This document shows positions 7,701 to 16,485 of a DNA stretch of 37,823 nt, in pieces. The stretch lies in assembly GCA_937928775.1 (NCBI GenBank), contig CALFVI010000074.1, positions 1-37,823 of the forward strand, in the 5' to 3' direction. This DNA is from an uncultured Elioraea sp. (GTDB taxonomy: Bacteria; Pseudomonadota; Alphaproteobacteria; Acetobacterales; Acetobacteraceae). The first letter of the stretch is position 1; the number at the start of each line of letters is the position of its first letter. A model generated the notes under the pieces. That model saw only the letters and a program-made list of their open reading frames with translations, did no database searches and was not told where the DNA came from. The translations under genes and the position numbers were made by a program.

Positions 7701-7994
7701 GCGCGGGGCAGCGCGGGCAATCCGGCAGTCGCGGCAGACCGTCAAGCCGCCCGGCGCTCCACCCTCCGGCACCCCAGGACGCGACCCTCTCTGCCACGGG
7801 CACCTCCCGGCGGCCGCGAGTGATGTCCTGACGCTGCGCCGACGTCCGACTGCAGGCTCCGTACCGTCGGCTCCCGCTTCCGACAGGGCACCGGCAGCGC
7901 GCCAACGGTGTGCGGCCAAAAGGGGGGTTGGCGGGCTGGGCGGCATGGACACATCTTGGGGCGACACCATCGCATTGCCAGCGGGAGAGCAAGC
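7701..7994 (+). other. Intergenic region before the molybdoenzyme gene
   Basis: 294 bp, GC-rich, without a recognisable gene, RNA or clear promoter. The short open frames on either strand have no coding character I could recognise. A GGGAGAG ribosome site for the next gene is at the right end. Confidence 0.5.
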
Positions 7995-10319
7995 ATGAAG
8001 TTCGGCCTCAGCCAGTCCATGCGGCGGGTGGAAGACCCTCGGCTGCTGCGTGGCGCCGGCCTCTATGCCGATGATCTCGCCCTGCCGGGGCAAGCGTTCG
8101 GCGTGGTCGTGCGTAGCCCACACGCGCATGCGCGGGTCCGTGGCATCGACACCTCGGCCGCGAAGGCCGTCCCCGGCGTGCTCGCCGTCTTCACCGGCGC
8201 CGATCTCGCCGCCGCCGGTCTCGGCCCCGTCCCTTGCGCCATCCCGCTGACGAACCGCGACGGCACACCGCGGGCGGAAACACCGCGCCCGGCGCTGGCT
8301 GTCGATCGCGTCCGTCATGTTGGCGACCCTGTCGCCTTCGTCGTCGCCGAAACGCCGAAGGCTGCCAAGGACGGGGCTGAGGCGGTGCTGGTCGACTACG
8401 AACCCTTGCCCGCCGTCACCGATCTCGCCGCCGCGCATGATCCGGCCGCGCCGTGCGTCTGGGAGACCGTTCCAGGCAATCTCTGCTTCGACTGGGAGAC
8501 CGGAGACCGCGCGGAGACTGAACGACTGTTCGCCGAAGCCGCCCACGTCACCCGGCTGACGGTGATCAACAACCGGGTCGTCGTCGCCTCGCTGGAGGCA
8601 CGGGTCGCGATCGGGGAGTACGATGCGAAGACGGAACGCTTCACCCTTTATGCCAACACGCAAGGAGCATGGCTGGTGAAGCGGCTGCTCGCCGAGGAGG
8701 TGTTCCACCTACCGCAGGACCGGTTCCGCGTCGTCACCAACGATGTCGGCGGCGGTTTCGGCATGAAGCTGTTTGTCTATCCGGAGCATGTTATGGTCCT
8801 GTTCGCCGCCCGCGCTCTGGGTCGGCCCGTCAAGTGGACCTCGGAGCGCACGGAAGCCTTCCTTTCCGATACGCACGGGCGCGACAACATCACGCAGGGC
8901 GAGCTCGCCCTCGACCAAAATGGCCGCTTCCTTGCGCTGCGCACCCGCACGCTCGCCAACATGGGTGCCTATCTTTCAACCTTCGGCCCGTTCATCCCAA
9001 CGGGGGCGGGAACGAAAGTACTCGCCTCGGTGTACGGTTTCCGCGCCGTCCATGCCCAGGTGCTCGGCATCCTGACCAACACGACGCCCGTCGATGCGTA
9101 CCGCGGCGCGGGTCGGCCGGAAGCGAACTACCTGGTCGAGCGGCTAATCGATCAGGCGGCGCGCGAGATGGGCATCGATCGCGTTGAGCTTCGCAGGCGG
9201 AACATGGTGCCTCCCACCGCCATGCCGTGGCGCACCCCAATCGGCGTGACGTACGACAGTGGCAATTTCGCCACTGTGCTGGACGCTGCGCTGGCCAAGG
9301 CGGACTGGGACGGGTTCCCACAGCGGCGGCAGGAGGCGGCGCGTCGGGGCAAGAGGCGCGGAATTGGTCTCGCCTACTATCTCGAAGCCACGGGCGGAGC
9401 GCCGTCAGAGCGCGCCGAGATCCGCTTCAACGACGATGGCACGGTGGATGTGCTGGTCGGTACCCAATCCACCGGCCAGGGCCACGAGACAGCCTACGTT
9501 ATGCTCACCGCGCACGAGCTCGGCATTCCGCCCGAGAAAATCCGCATCGTGCAGGGCGATTCGGACTTAATCCCAACGGGTGGCGGCACGGGTGGGGCGC
9601 GCAGCCTCTATTCCGAGGGCCAGGCCATCCTCGCCACAACAGCGAAGGTGATCGAAAAGGGCAGGCAGGCTGCGGCGGAGGCGCTCGAGGTGGCTCCCTC
9701 GGACATCGCATTCGATAAGGGAGTATTTTCCGTCGTCGGCACCGACCGAAGGATCGGCATCCTCGACCTCGCCGCCAGGCAGCGCGCACGCGCCAACGCG
9801 GGGCTGCCGGCCATTCCACTCGACTCAGCGGAAGTGGCTGAGATCAAAGCACACACCTTCCCCAACGGGTGCCACGTGGCGGAGGTGGAGATCGACCCAG
9901 CGACGGGAGAGATTGATATCGTGCGCTATACGGTGTGCGACGATATGGGGCACGTGCTTAACCCGCTGATCGTGCGCGGCCAGGTGCATGGAGGAGTGGC
10001 GCAGGGCATCGGCCAGGCGATACTCGAGCGTACTGTCTACGACCCGGACAGCGGGCAGCTCGTCTCGGCGTCGTTCATGGACTACGGCATTCCGCGCGCC
10101 GATGATCTGCCAGACATCGAGGTGGATCTGATCGAGATCCCTTGCGCCACAAACCCCTTGGGCGTGAAGGGGGCGGGCGAGGCAGGCGCGGTCGGCAGCC
10201 CGCCAGCGGTGATCAACGCCGTGGTCGATGCGCTTGCCGAGAACGGGGTGACGCACATCGACATGCCGGCGACACCGGAGCGGGTCTGGCGCGCAATCAA
10301 AGAGGCCAAGGCAGCCTGA
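7995..10319 (+). CDS. Xanthine/aldehyde dehydrogenase-family molybdopterin-binding large subunit (CoxL form II-like)
   Basis: A 774-residue large subunit of the molybdenum hydroxylase family. The start MKFGLSQSMRRVEDPRLLRG is typical for CoxL-like proteins and follows GGGAGAG. The molybdopterin loop GGGFGMKLF is near 251. AYRGAGRPE near 367 is the form II signature; the AYXCSFR loop of true CO dehydrogenase is absent. GVKGAGEAG at 723-731 supplies the active-site glutamate (E729). Enzymes of this type hydroxylate aldehydes, N-heterocycles or related substrates. They normally need a 2Fe-2S small subunit and an FAD medium subunit, and neither is encoded next to it, which is unusual. Partners must be elsewhere or supplied in trans. 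Substrate undetermined. Confidence 0.92.
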   Translation: MKFGLSQSMRRVEDPRLLRGAGLYADDLALPGQAFGVVVRSPHAHARVRGIDTSAAKAVPGVLAVFTGADLAAAGLGPVPCAIPLTNRDGTPRAETPRPALAVDRVRHVGDPVAFVVAETPKAAKDGAEAVLVDYEPLPAVTDLAAAHDPAAPCVWETVPGNLCFDWETGDRAETERLFAEAAHVTRLTVINNRVVVASLEARVAIGEYDAKTERFTLYANTQGAWLVKRLLAEEVFHLPQDRFRVVTNDVGGGFGMKLFVYPEHVMVLFAARALGRPVKWTSERTEAFLSDTHGRDNITQGELALDQNGRFLALRTRTLANMGAYLSTFGPFIPTGAGTKVLASVYGFRAVHAQVLGILTNTTPVDAYRGAGRPEANYLVERLIDQAAREMGIDRVELRRRNMVPPTAMPWRTPIGVTYDSGNFATVLDAALAKADWDGFPQRRQEAARRGKRRGIGLAYYLEATGGAPSERAEIRFNDDGTVDVLVGTQSTGQGHETAYVMLTAHELGIPPEKIRIVQGDSDLIPTGGGTGGARSLYSEGQAILATTAKVIEKGRQAAAEALEVAPSDIAFDKGVFSVVGTDRRIGILDLAARQRARANAGLPAIPLDSAEVAEIKAHTFPNGCHVAEVEIDPATGEIDIVRYTVCDDMGHVLNPLIVRGQVHGGVAQGIGQAILERTVYDPDSGQLVSASFMDYGIPRADDLPDIEVDLIEIPCATNPLGVKGAGEAGAVGSPPAVINAVVDALAENGVTHIDMPATPERVWRAIKEAKAA

Positions 10320-10358
10320 GAAAGGATGCTGCCGCGCCAGCGCCACCATCCCGCGCCG

Positions 10359-10377
10359 GTGCGGGCTTAACCCGCAC
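10359..10377. terminator. Hairpin between converging genes
   Basis: GTGCGGG (10359-10365) and CCCGCAC (10371-10377) form a perfect 7-bp stem with loop CTTAA. It lies between the converging stops at 10319 and 10395. No T-run follows on either side, so it is a weak or factor-assisted bidirectional terminator at best. Confidence 0.5.
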
Positions 10378-10394
10378 GCCCGTCAGGCGGCGTT

Positions 10395-11348
10395 TCACCC
10401 GAGCTTGGCCGCCGGTGCTTTTGGCCTAAGCCCCAACATGTGGGCAATCGCGTACACTACGTCGGCCCGGTTCAGCGTGTAGAAGTGAAATTCGTCGACA
10501 CCCGCCGCCTGCAGCCGCCGCACCTGCTCTGCCGCAACCACGACAGCGACGAGCTTGCGCGTCTCGGCATCCTCCTCCAACCCCTCGTACAGTCTCGACA
10601 GCCAGCGAGGCACAGACGCGCCGCACATGGCGCTGAACCGCACCACTTGGGCGAAGTTCGTGACCGGCAGAATCCCTGGCACGATCGGCACCGTAATGCC
10701 GGCAGCCAGGCAGCGGTCGAGGAAGCGGAAGAAGAGGTCTGTGTCGAAGAAGTACTGGGTGATCGCTCGCGCCGCACCTGCGTCGATCTTGCGCTTGAGA
10801 TTGTCGAGATCCGCCTCGGGGCTCGCGGCCTGCGGGTGGGTTTCCGGGTAGGCGGCCACCGAGATCTCGAACGGAGCGATCCGCTTGAGGCCCGCGACCA
10901 GGTCGGCGGCGAAGGCGTAGCCATCCGGGTGCGGGACGTAGGCCTTCTCCCCGGCCGGAGGATCGCCGCGCAGCGCCACGATGTGCCGCACACCCGCCTC
11001 CCAGTAGCTGCGCGCTATCTCATCGATCTCAGTCCGGGTTGCTCCGACACAGGTGAGATGGGCGGCCGGAACGAGGCTCGTCTCGGCGAGAATGCGCGTG
11101 ACGGTGGCATGCGTGCGCTGACGGGTGGAGCCGCCCGCGCCGTAGGTGACGGAGACGAAGCGCGGGCCCAAGGGCTCGAGACGGCGGATGGCAGCCCAGA
11201 GTTGGGCCTCGAGGTCGGCGGTCTTCGGCGGAAAGAATTCGAAGCTGAGTTTCGGCACGGGCAAGCTGGGGTCGCCGAGCACGAGTCCGGCGGCCCGGGG
11301 CCCGGCGGTCCAGCGCGCCAATACGGGTGTGGGATCGAATGGTCGCAT
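10395..11348 (-). CDS. metF: Methylenetetrahydrofolate reductase
   Basis: A 317-residue MetF. It reduces 5,10-methylenetetrahydrofolate to 5-methyltetrahydrofolate with FAD, supplying the methyl group for methionine synthesis. Family blocks are clear: SFEFFPPKT (35-43), FVSVTYGAGGSTR, HLTCVGATR, HIVALRGDPP, and AITQYFFDTDLFFRF followed by VPIVPGILPV. Length and order match bacterial MetF with a slight N-terminal extension. It is the last gene in a minus-strand run after a LutA-like gene (99-bp gap). I see no SAM-responsive riboswitch structure in the upstream gap. Confidence 0.96.
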   Translation of the reverse strand: MRPFDPTPVLARWTAGPRAAGLVLGDPSLPVPKLSFEFFPPKTADLEAQLWAAIRRLEPLGPRFVSVTYGAGGSTRQRTHATVTRILAETSLVPAAHLTCVGATRTEIDEIARSYWEAGVRHIVALRGDPPAGEKAYVPHPDGYAFAADLVAGLKRIAPFEISVAAYPETHPQAASPEADLDNLKRKIDAGAARAITQYFFDTDLFFRFLDRCLAAGITVPIVPGILPVTNFAQVVRFSAMCGASVPRWLSRLYEGLEEDAETRKLVAVVVAAEQVRRLQAAGVDEFHFYTLNRADVVYAIAHMLGLRPKAPAAKLG

Positions 11349-11447
11349 CGCCCTCTCTCCTTCAGGGTGCCAAGGCGAACGCCCGCTGGTCGTCCGCGCC
11401 GTCGCCGGCCAGTTCTCTGCTCAACGGTTCGGCAGCCACCACCCCCC

Positions 11448-12221
11448 TCACCGGGAGGCCGGACGCGCAATCGGCGGCACCGCGTCGGTCATGCCGGCGA
11501 GCACCTCAGCGACATGGCGGACCTTCACGTCATGGCCGAGCCGAGCAAGCCGCCCCGCCAGGTTGAACAGGCAACCGAGGTCTCCGGCGAGCAGCGTATC
11601 AGCCCCGGTCGCACGGATGTTCTCCACCTTTTCAGAGACCATGCGCAACGAAATGCCCGGATATTTGACGCAGAACGTGCCGCCAAACCCGCAGCACAGC
11701 TCGGCCTCTGCCATCTCGCGCAGGGCGAGCCCGCAGACAGACGACAAAAGCTGCCGCGGCTGCCCCTTCACGCCCATCTCGCGCAATCCCGAACACCCAT
11801 CATGGTAGGTGACGGTGCCGTCGTAGCGGGCCGCCACCGCTGTCATTCCCATCACATCGACCAGAAACGAGACGAGCTCATGCGTCCGCGACGCGAGCCG
11901 CTCAGCACGGGCACGCCAAGCCGGCTCGTCGGCGAAGACCTCCGGATAGTGGCGCGCGATCATGCCCCCGCAGGAGCCGGATGGGACGACCACATGATCG
12001 AACGGCTCGAACTCGCTGATCACCCATCGTGCGAGCTCCTTCGTGGTCTGCCGGTCGCCCGAGTTGTAGGCGGGCTGGCCGCAGCAGGTCTGCGGCAGCG
12101 GCACCTCAACCCGGCAGCCGGCCTGTTCCAGCAGCCTGATTGCGGCGAAGCCCACCGTGGGCCGGAAGAGATCGACAAGACAGGTAATGAACAGCCCAAC
12201 TGTCGGCCCGCCCTGCGCCAT
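11448..12221 (-). CDS. (Fe-S)-binding CCG-domain protein, LutA/YkgE-like
   Basis: A 257-residue cytoplasmic protein with two CCG (cysteine-rich) domains. The first has VGLFITCLVD and TCCGQPAYNSG; the second has PSGSCGGM, YHDGCSGLREMG and LCCGFGGTFCVKYP. This is the layout of LutA, which with LutB and LutC oxidises L-lactate; the cysteines bind an iron-sulfur centre. The start MAQGGPTVGLF at 12221 lies 5 bp after the mltA stop; a longer start would run into mltA. LutB and LutC are not adjacent, so either the partners lie elsewhere or this protein serves another oxidoreductase such as a glycolate oxidase. Confidence 0.85.
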   Translation of the reverse strand: MAQGGPTVGLFITCLVDLFRPTVGFAAIRLLEQAGCRVEVPLPQTCCGQPAYNSGDRQTTKELARWVISEFEPFDHVVVPSGSCGGMIARHYPEVFADEPAWRARAERLASRTHELVSFLVDVMGMTAVAARYDGTVTYHDGCSGLREMGVKGQPRQLLSSVCGLALREMAEAELCCGFGGTFCVKYPGISLRMVSEKVENIRATGADTLLAGDLGCLFNLAGRLARLGHDVKVRHVAEVLAGMTDAVPPIARPASR

Positions 12222-12226
12222 GGTCT

Positions 12227-13516
12227 TTACCGCCTCTCGCTGCCACTGCGGCCGGCCGGCAACAGCAGCCACCACGACCCCCGCTCGTTCATCCGCCCTG
12301 CCGGTTCCGCCGCTGCCTCACCCCAGCCCCAGAACAGGTCGCCACGCACCGGCCCCCGAATTGCGGCGCCCGTGTCCTGGGCCAGCACGAGGCGACGAAG
12401 CGGCGGCCCCTGCCCCGGCTGGCGGCTCGAGAGCCAAAGCGGGATGCCCATGGGAATGTGCTGCGGGTCAACCGCGATCGATCGGCCCGGAGTCAGCGGC
12501 ACACCGAACGAACCGAGCGGCCCCTCGTTCGGGTTCAGGCCGCGCACTTCCCTGAAGAACACATAAGATGGATTGCGCTGCATCACTTCGCGTGCCTGCA
12601 GCGGGTTGGCGCGCAGCCAGGCCTTAATCGACTGCATGCTGACCTGGTCGAGCGTCATCGCGCCACGCTCGACCAGCACCCGGCCGATCGGAACATAGGG
12701 ATGGCCATTGTGGCCGGCGAAGCCGACGCGCATCAGCCCGCCATCGTCGAGCCGCACTCGTCCCGCTCCCTGGATGTGCAGGAAGAACGCCTCGATCGGA
12801 TCATCGAGCCAGACAAGTTCGAGCCGCCTGCCGTCGAGCGCACCCTGTTCGATCTCAGCCCGCGTCGGATAGGGCACCAATCGTCCCTCGACCAGTCGGC
12901 CCGCCGTCCGCCTCCCGGCGAGATCGGGCGCAAACTCGCCGAGATCGACCGCAATGAGGTCGGGCGGGCGGCGCAGAAGCGGCACCTGGGAGGGGCGGCG
13001 TCGCGTGCGGCTGCCGGTCAGTTCCGGCTCGAAATAGCCAGTGAAGGTGCCGAACGGGTCAGGCGGCTGTGGCGTCACGTTCTGCGCCAGCCAGGGGCGA
13101 AAGTTGCGCTCGAAGAAGGCGCGCGCGGCGGCATGATCACCCGCAGGAAGCTGCTCGGACTCGGCACAGAGCGGCAGCCAGTCGGCAACGCGACCTGCCC
13201 GGGCAGCGGCCTCCTCGTCGCCGCCGAGGGGGCGATCCGGCGGCACTGTCCGCAGCCGCGCGCAAGTTTCAGCGAAGGCCGGGAGTGCCTCCGCGTGCCG
13301 ATCCTCGGCCCAACCGGGCAGGTCGAGAAAGCTCGCCGGACGGAGGCCGAGCCGCGCAGGTGGCGGTTCGGGCATCGGCACCGGCACCGCGACGCAGGCG
13401 CCAACGACAAGAGGGATGGCGATGGAGATCAGGCCTCGGCCACGCCGCAGGCGACGTAGAAGCCCGCAGCCCCATTCCGACCCCTCGGCCCAATCGGCCA
13501 AGCGCAAACCCGTCAC
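12227..13516 (-). CDS. mltA: Membrane-bound lytic murein transglycosylase A
   Basis: Lipoprotein lytic transglycosylase that cuts peptidoglycan with formation of 1,6-anhydromuramic ends. The N-terminal LLRRLRRGRGLISIAIPLVV followed by GAC is a signal peptide with a lipobox cysteine. The MltA domain includes GTFTGYFEPELTGSR and EAFFLHIQGAGRV. The C-terminal 3D domain holds the catalytic aspartate in QDTGAAIRGPVRGDLFWGWG. I chose the GTG at 13514-13516 because it overlaps the stop of the Tim44-like gene as GTGA, a common coupling arrangement. An in-frame ATG at 13543 would add nine residues; neither start has a clear ribosome site. About 429 residues. Confidence 0.9.
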   Translation of the reverse strand: MTGLRLADWAEGSEWGCGLLRRLRRGRGLISIAIPLVVGACVAVPVPMPEPPPARLGLRPASFLDLPGWAEDRHAEALPAFAETCARLRTVPPDRPLGGDEEAAARAGRVADWLPLCAESEQLPAGDHAAARAFFERNFRPWLAQNVTPQPPDPFGTFTGYFEPELTGSRTRRRPSQVPLLRRPPDLIAVDLGEFAPDLAGRRTAGRLVEGRLVPYPTRAEIEQGALDGRRLELVWLDDPIEAFFLHIQGAGRVRLDDGGLMRVGFAGHNGHPYVPIGRVLVERGAMTLDQVSMQSIKAWLRANPLQAREVMQRNPSYVFFREVRGLNPNEGPLGSFGVPLTPGRSIAVDPQHIPMGIPLWLSSRQPGQGPPLRRLVLAQDTGAAIRGPVRGDLFWGWGEAAAEPAGRMNERGSWWLLLPAGRSGSERR

Positions 13517-14196
13517 TCGGAGCGGGTGCCGACCAGATGCCATACCGGGTCGGGTGACGTGAGATCGCGTGCGAAAGACCAGATGTCGACGAGTTCCGTC
13601 ACCGCCTCGCTGCCGGCCACGATCGACCCGTCCGCAGCGTAGGTCGCGCTGACCTGGTCGGAGACGAAGCGCACGCCGATGGTGGCCAGCGTGCCTCGGA
13701 GATCGGCTTCCAGGATCGACATCTCGCGGATGGCAACGATCTCCGTTCGCTGCCGCTCGCCCGCCTGTTCGCGGGCGGTGATCGCGGCCTCGAAACCGGC
13801 GTAGACGTCGGGCGCGAGCAGGCCGCGCAGCGTGTCGCGATCGCCGCGTGCGAACGCGTCGACGATCATCCGAAACGCGCCCTCGGCGCCCCGTAGGAAG
13901 GCAGCGGGGTCGAAAGAGGGATCGACGGCACGAATGCGGGCAAGCGTGCGACCGACAGGTGTGTCCGGGCCAGGCACGCCGCCCGCGGGCAGGCCGGACA
14001 GGGCAGGCGGGACCAGAGCCTCTTCAGCCCGCGTGTCGATGGTCCGGGCGGCGGCCTCGCCTGTCCCGGTGGGCTCGATGGGCTGCGGTGGGCGCTCGAA
14101 CCCCGTCCGCCGCCCCAGAATGGAGCGCAGCCTTAGCACGAGGAAGGCGGCCACCATTCCAAACAGGATGAGGTCGATGGGAAAGCCGCCGGTCAT
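13513..14196 (-). CDS. Tim44/TimA-domain inner-membrane-associated protein
   Basis: A 227-residue protein with one N-terminal membrane segment (FPIDLILFGMVAAFLVLRLR, 5-24), a low-complexity linker, and a C-terminal Tim44-like NTF2-fold domain starting near FDPAAFLRGAEGAFRMIVDA. The domain continues with SEAVTELVDIWSFARD and ends DPVWHLVGTRSE. Alphaproteobacterial TimA proteins resemble mitochondrial import factor Tim44 and are thought to act at the inner membrane. The start MTGGFPIDL at 14196 is preferred because an upstream start would place a charged, non-conserved stretch before the membrane segment. It overlaps mltA by 4 bp (GTGA), so the two are coupled. The nearby secB gene fits the conserved secB-timA-mltA neighbourhood. 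Confidence 0.88.
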   Translation of the reverse strand: MTGGFPIDLILFGMVAAFLVLRLRSILGRRTGFERPPQPIEPTGTGEAAARTIDTRAEEALVPPALSGLPAGGVPGPDTPVGRTLARIRAVDPSFDPAAFLRGAEGAFRMIVDAFARGDRDTLRGLLAPDVYAGFEAAITAREQAGERQRTEIVAIREMSILEADLRGTLATIGVRFVSDQVSATYAADGSIVAGSEAVTELVDIWSFARDLTSPDPVWHLVGTRSE

Positions 14197-14312
14197 TGGT
14201 CTCTGCCGTCCCGCATGGCTCCCACATAGGGGAGGGGTCGAGCGGGCACAAGCGCGCAAACTGTGCAGGCTGCCGCTTGCTCCGACCGCCCCGCGGCGGC
14301 TAAGGCCCCGGC

Positions 14313-14870
14313 ATGATCCTGCTGCGCCACGGCCAATCGGCCTTCAATGCCGCGTTTACCGCCAACCGGGTCGATCCCGGCATCCCTGACCCGGGCTTGA
14401 CCGAACTCGGCCGCGCGCAAGCACAAGCTGCCGCCGAGGCGCTGAAGGGAGCGAGGCTCGCGCGGATCATCGTCAGCCCCTACACACGGGCGCTGGAAAC
14501 TGCAGCGATCGTCGCCGCCGCGCTTGATCTGCCGGTGGTGGTCAATCCGCTCGTGCGCGAACGCTGCGCCTTCTCCTGCGACATCGGGACCCCGGCCTCC
14601 GTGCTCGCCCGCCGTTGGCCCGATCTCGACTTCACTCATCTCGAAGAGATCTGGTGGCCTGCGCTCGAGGAGAGCGAGGCCGAGATCGAGGCGCGCGCCG
14701 CGCTCTTCCGCGCCGAGATGGCCGCACTCCCCGACTGGTCGGACACGCTTGTCGTCTCGCACTGGGGGTTCATCCTGGCTCTGACCGGAGAGAGGACGAC
14801 GAACGGGCAATGGCTGCGCTACGACCCGACCCGACCAGGCCCCGCCCGCGTGCCGTGGCTCATCGGCTGA
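14313..14870 (+). CDS. Histidine phosphatase (phosphoglycerate mutase-like) family protein
   Basis: A 185-residue cytoplasmic enzyme of the histidine phosphatase superfamily. The N-terminal MILLRHGQS has R5-H6, the phospho-accepting histidine; R59 in SPYTRALET and H150 in VVSHWGF complete the active site. Relatives act on sugar phosphates, nucleotides or phosphoproteins, and the sequence does not tell which. It is divergent from the Tim44-like gene and its stop is 9 bp from that of the converging FAH-family gene. Confidence 0.88.
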   Translation: MILLRHGQSAFNAAFTANRVDPGIPDPGLTELGRAQAQAAAEALKGARLARIIVSPYTRALETAAIVAAALDLPVVVNPLVRERCAFSCDIGTPASVLARRWPDLDFTHLEEIWWPALEESEAEIEARAALFRAEMAALPDWSDTLVVSHWGFILALTGERTTNGQWLRYDPTRPGPARVPWLIG

Positions 14871-14879
14871 TCGGAGCCG

Positions 14880-15572
14880 TCAGCCGCTGGCATAGGTGAC
14901 GGACACTTCACCGACCCTCGCGATCCGTCCCTCAAGCCGATCGCCAGGCCGCACCGTGCCGACACCGGCCGGCGTGCCGGTCATGATCAGGTCGCCCGGC
15001 GCTAGCTCGACAAGGCGGGAGAGATGGGAAATCGTTTCGGCAACCGACCAGATCTGTTGAGCAAGATCGCCCGCCTGGCGGATTTCGCCATTCACCGCCA
15101 GCACCATCGCCCCCCGCTCCGGGTGGCCGATGCGGCTTGCCGGCGCGATCGCCGACATCGGCGCCGAACGGTCGAAGCCCTTGCCCATCTCCCAGGGCCG
15201 AGCCAAGCGCTTGGCCTCGGCCTGGCGGTCCCGCCGCGTCATGTCGAGCCCCACCGCATAGCCAAAGACATGCTCGAGGGCCGAGCCAGGCTCGATCGCA
15301 ACACCCCCCCGCCCGATCGCGACCACGAGCTCGATCTCGTGCTGGAGATCCTCCGTCGCCATCGGGAAGGGGATGGTCGAGCCCGAGGCGACGATCGCGT
15401 CCGCCGGTTTGGCGAAGAAGAAAGGCGGCTCGCGGTCTGGATCGTGCCCCATTTCGCGCGCATGGTCGGCGTAGTTCCGGCCCACGCACCAGATCCGGCG
15501 GACGGGAAACAGCAGGTCGGTCCCGAACACCGGCAAGGCAGGCTGTGGCGGCGGGTCGAAGAGATAAGCCAA
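14880..15572 (-). CDS. Fumarylacetoacetate hydrolase (FAH) family protein
   Basis: A 230-residue single-domain FAH-family enzyme. The metal ligands are E79 and E81 in HEIELVV and D110 in GLDMTRRD. The conserved opening [19 protein letters not shown] and the C-terminal [19 protein letters not shown] are intact. Members include fumarylpyruvate hydrolase, acylpyruvase and oxaloacetate decarboxylase, all using Mg or Mn. The length and GRNYADHA block fit the YcgM/acylpyruvase branch. No aromatic-degradation genes are adjacent, so a housekeeping role (oxaloacetate or acylpyruvate removal) is plausible. Confidence 0.9.
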   Translation of the reverse strand: MAYLFDPPPQPALPVFGTDLLFPVRRIWCVGRNYADHAREMGHDPDREPPFFFAKPADAIVASGSTIPFPMATEDLQHEIELVVAIGRGGVAIEPGSALEHVFGYAVGLDMTRRDRQAEAKRLARPWEMGKGFDRSAPMSAIAPASRIGHPERGAMVLAVNGEIRQAGDLAQQIWSVAETISHLSRLVELAPGDLIMTGTPAGVGTVRPGDRLEGRIARVGEVSVTYASG

Positions 15573-15703
15573 GGTGAGGTCTCCCCAAGGTCGCTGGCGT
15601 CAGAGGGGTGGGCCAGCGCGATGCGGCCGTCAATCGTCTCCCGCTTGCCGCGTTGCGGGACGCCGTGCTAGCGCGCTCCGTGCAAAGACAAGGACCGACC
15701 CTG

Positions 15704-16207
15704 ATGACCGAGACGGGAGGCAATGGAGCGGCCGCAGCACCAGGGGTGCAGGGTGCGCCGGGGCTTGCCATCAACATCCAATACGTGAAGGACCTCTCCT
15801 TCGAGGTGCCGGGCGGGCCGCAGATTTTCACCCAGCTGAAGGCGCAGCCTGAAGTCTCGATCCATCTCGACGTCAATGCCCGCCAGATCGCCCAGCAGTC
15901 CTTCGAGGTGGTGCTCTCCATCCGGGCCGAGGCACGCAACCAGGGCCAGACCGCCTTCATCGCCGAACTCGACTATGCTGGCGTGTTCACGCTCAACAAC
16001 ATCCCGCCGGAACTGGTTGAGCCGGTGCTGCTGGCCGAGGCTCCGCGCCTCCTCTTCCCCTTCGCCCGCAACATCATCGCGGATGTAACTCGCGAGGGCG
16101 GCTTTCCGCCTGTGATGCTGCAGCCGATCGACTTCCTCGCGCTGTGGCAGTCGCGCCGGAGCCAGGCCCAGGCCGGGTCGGCGCCGCCCGCGGCGGCGAA
16201 CGCCTGA
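15704..16207 (+). CDS. secB: Protein-export chaperone SecB
   Basis: A 167-residue SecB, a homotetrameric cytosolic chaperone that keeps preproteins unfolded and hands them to SecA. Family blocks: INIQYVKDLSFEVPG (34-48), NARQIAQQSFEVVLSIRAEA, FIAELDYAGVFTL, and LLFPFARNIIADVTREGGFP followed by PVMLQPIDFLALW. The ATG at 15704 is chosen because AAGGA lies 10 bases upstream and residues before it are not SecB-like. It is divergent from the FAH gene and lies near the Tim44-like gene, as in many alphaproteobacteria. Confidence 0.96.
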   Translation: MTETGGNGAAAAPGVQGAPGLAINIQYVKDLSFEVPGGPQIFTQLKAQPEVSIHLDVNARQIAQQSFEVVLSIRAEARNQGQTAFIAELDYAGVFTLNNIPPELVEPVLLAEAPRLLFPFARNIIADVTREGGFPPVMLQPIDFLALWQSRRSQAQAGSAPPAAANA

Positions 16208-16209
16208 GT

Positions 16210-16223
16210 GGGGCGTGAGCCCC
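16210..16223 (+). terminator. Short hairpin after secB
   Basis: GGGGC (16210-16214), loop GTGA and GCCCC (16219-16223) form a 5-bp stem with a GNRA-type loop right after the secB stop; an overlapping 6-bp alternative uses CGCCCC at 16225-16230. No T-run follows, so terminator strength is doubtful. The rest of 16224-16485 shows no gene or RNA I can support. Confidence 0.35.
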
Positions 16224-16485
16224 CCGCCCCGCGGCGCCCAGTCGGCGCGACATTCCCAGGGCGGAGGCACCGACGGGAGGAGGAGGCCGGGCGCACGGCG
16301 TAGCCTGGCCGTAGTCCGGGGAGGCGACCTCGGCGCCGGCTCGTTCATCCCCACGGCTCTCTCCTGTTCGCCTGGTCTGAAGGCGACGCGGATTTCGACC
16401 ATTCTGCTGCAGGCAGCGGGGAACCGGTCGGGCCGTAGCGCGCATGGCAGCCTCCCTTCCGCCATGCACCGATGCAGACGGTCCT

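Noticed and set aside
7742-8020. Minus-strand frame before the molybdoenzyme gene
   Set aside because: Arg/Pro-rich, overlaps the start of the real gene, no family resemblance.
7995-10319. Aerobic CO dehydrogenase large subunit (form I)
   Set aside because: The AYXCSFR active-site loop is absent; AYRGAGR is present instead.
11349-11447. SAM-responsive riboswitch before metF
   Set aside because: No SAM-II-like stem or pseudoknot pattern could be made out in the 99-bp gap.
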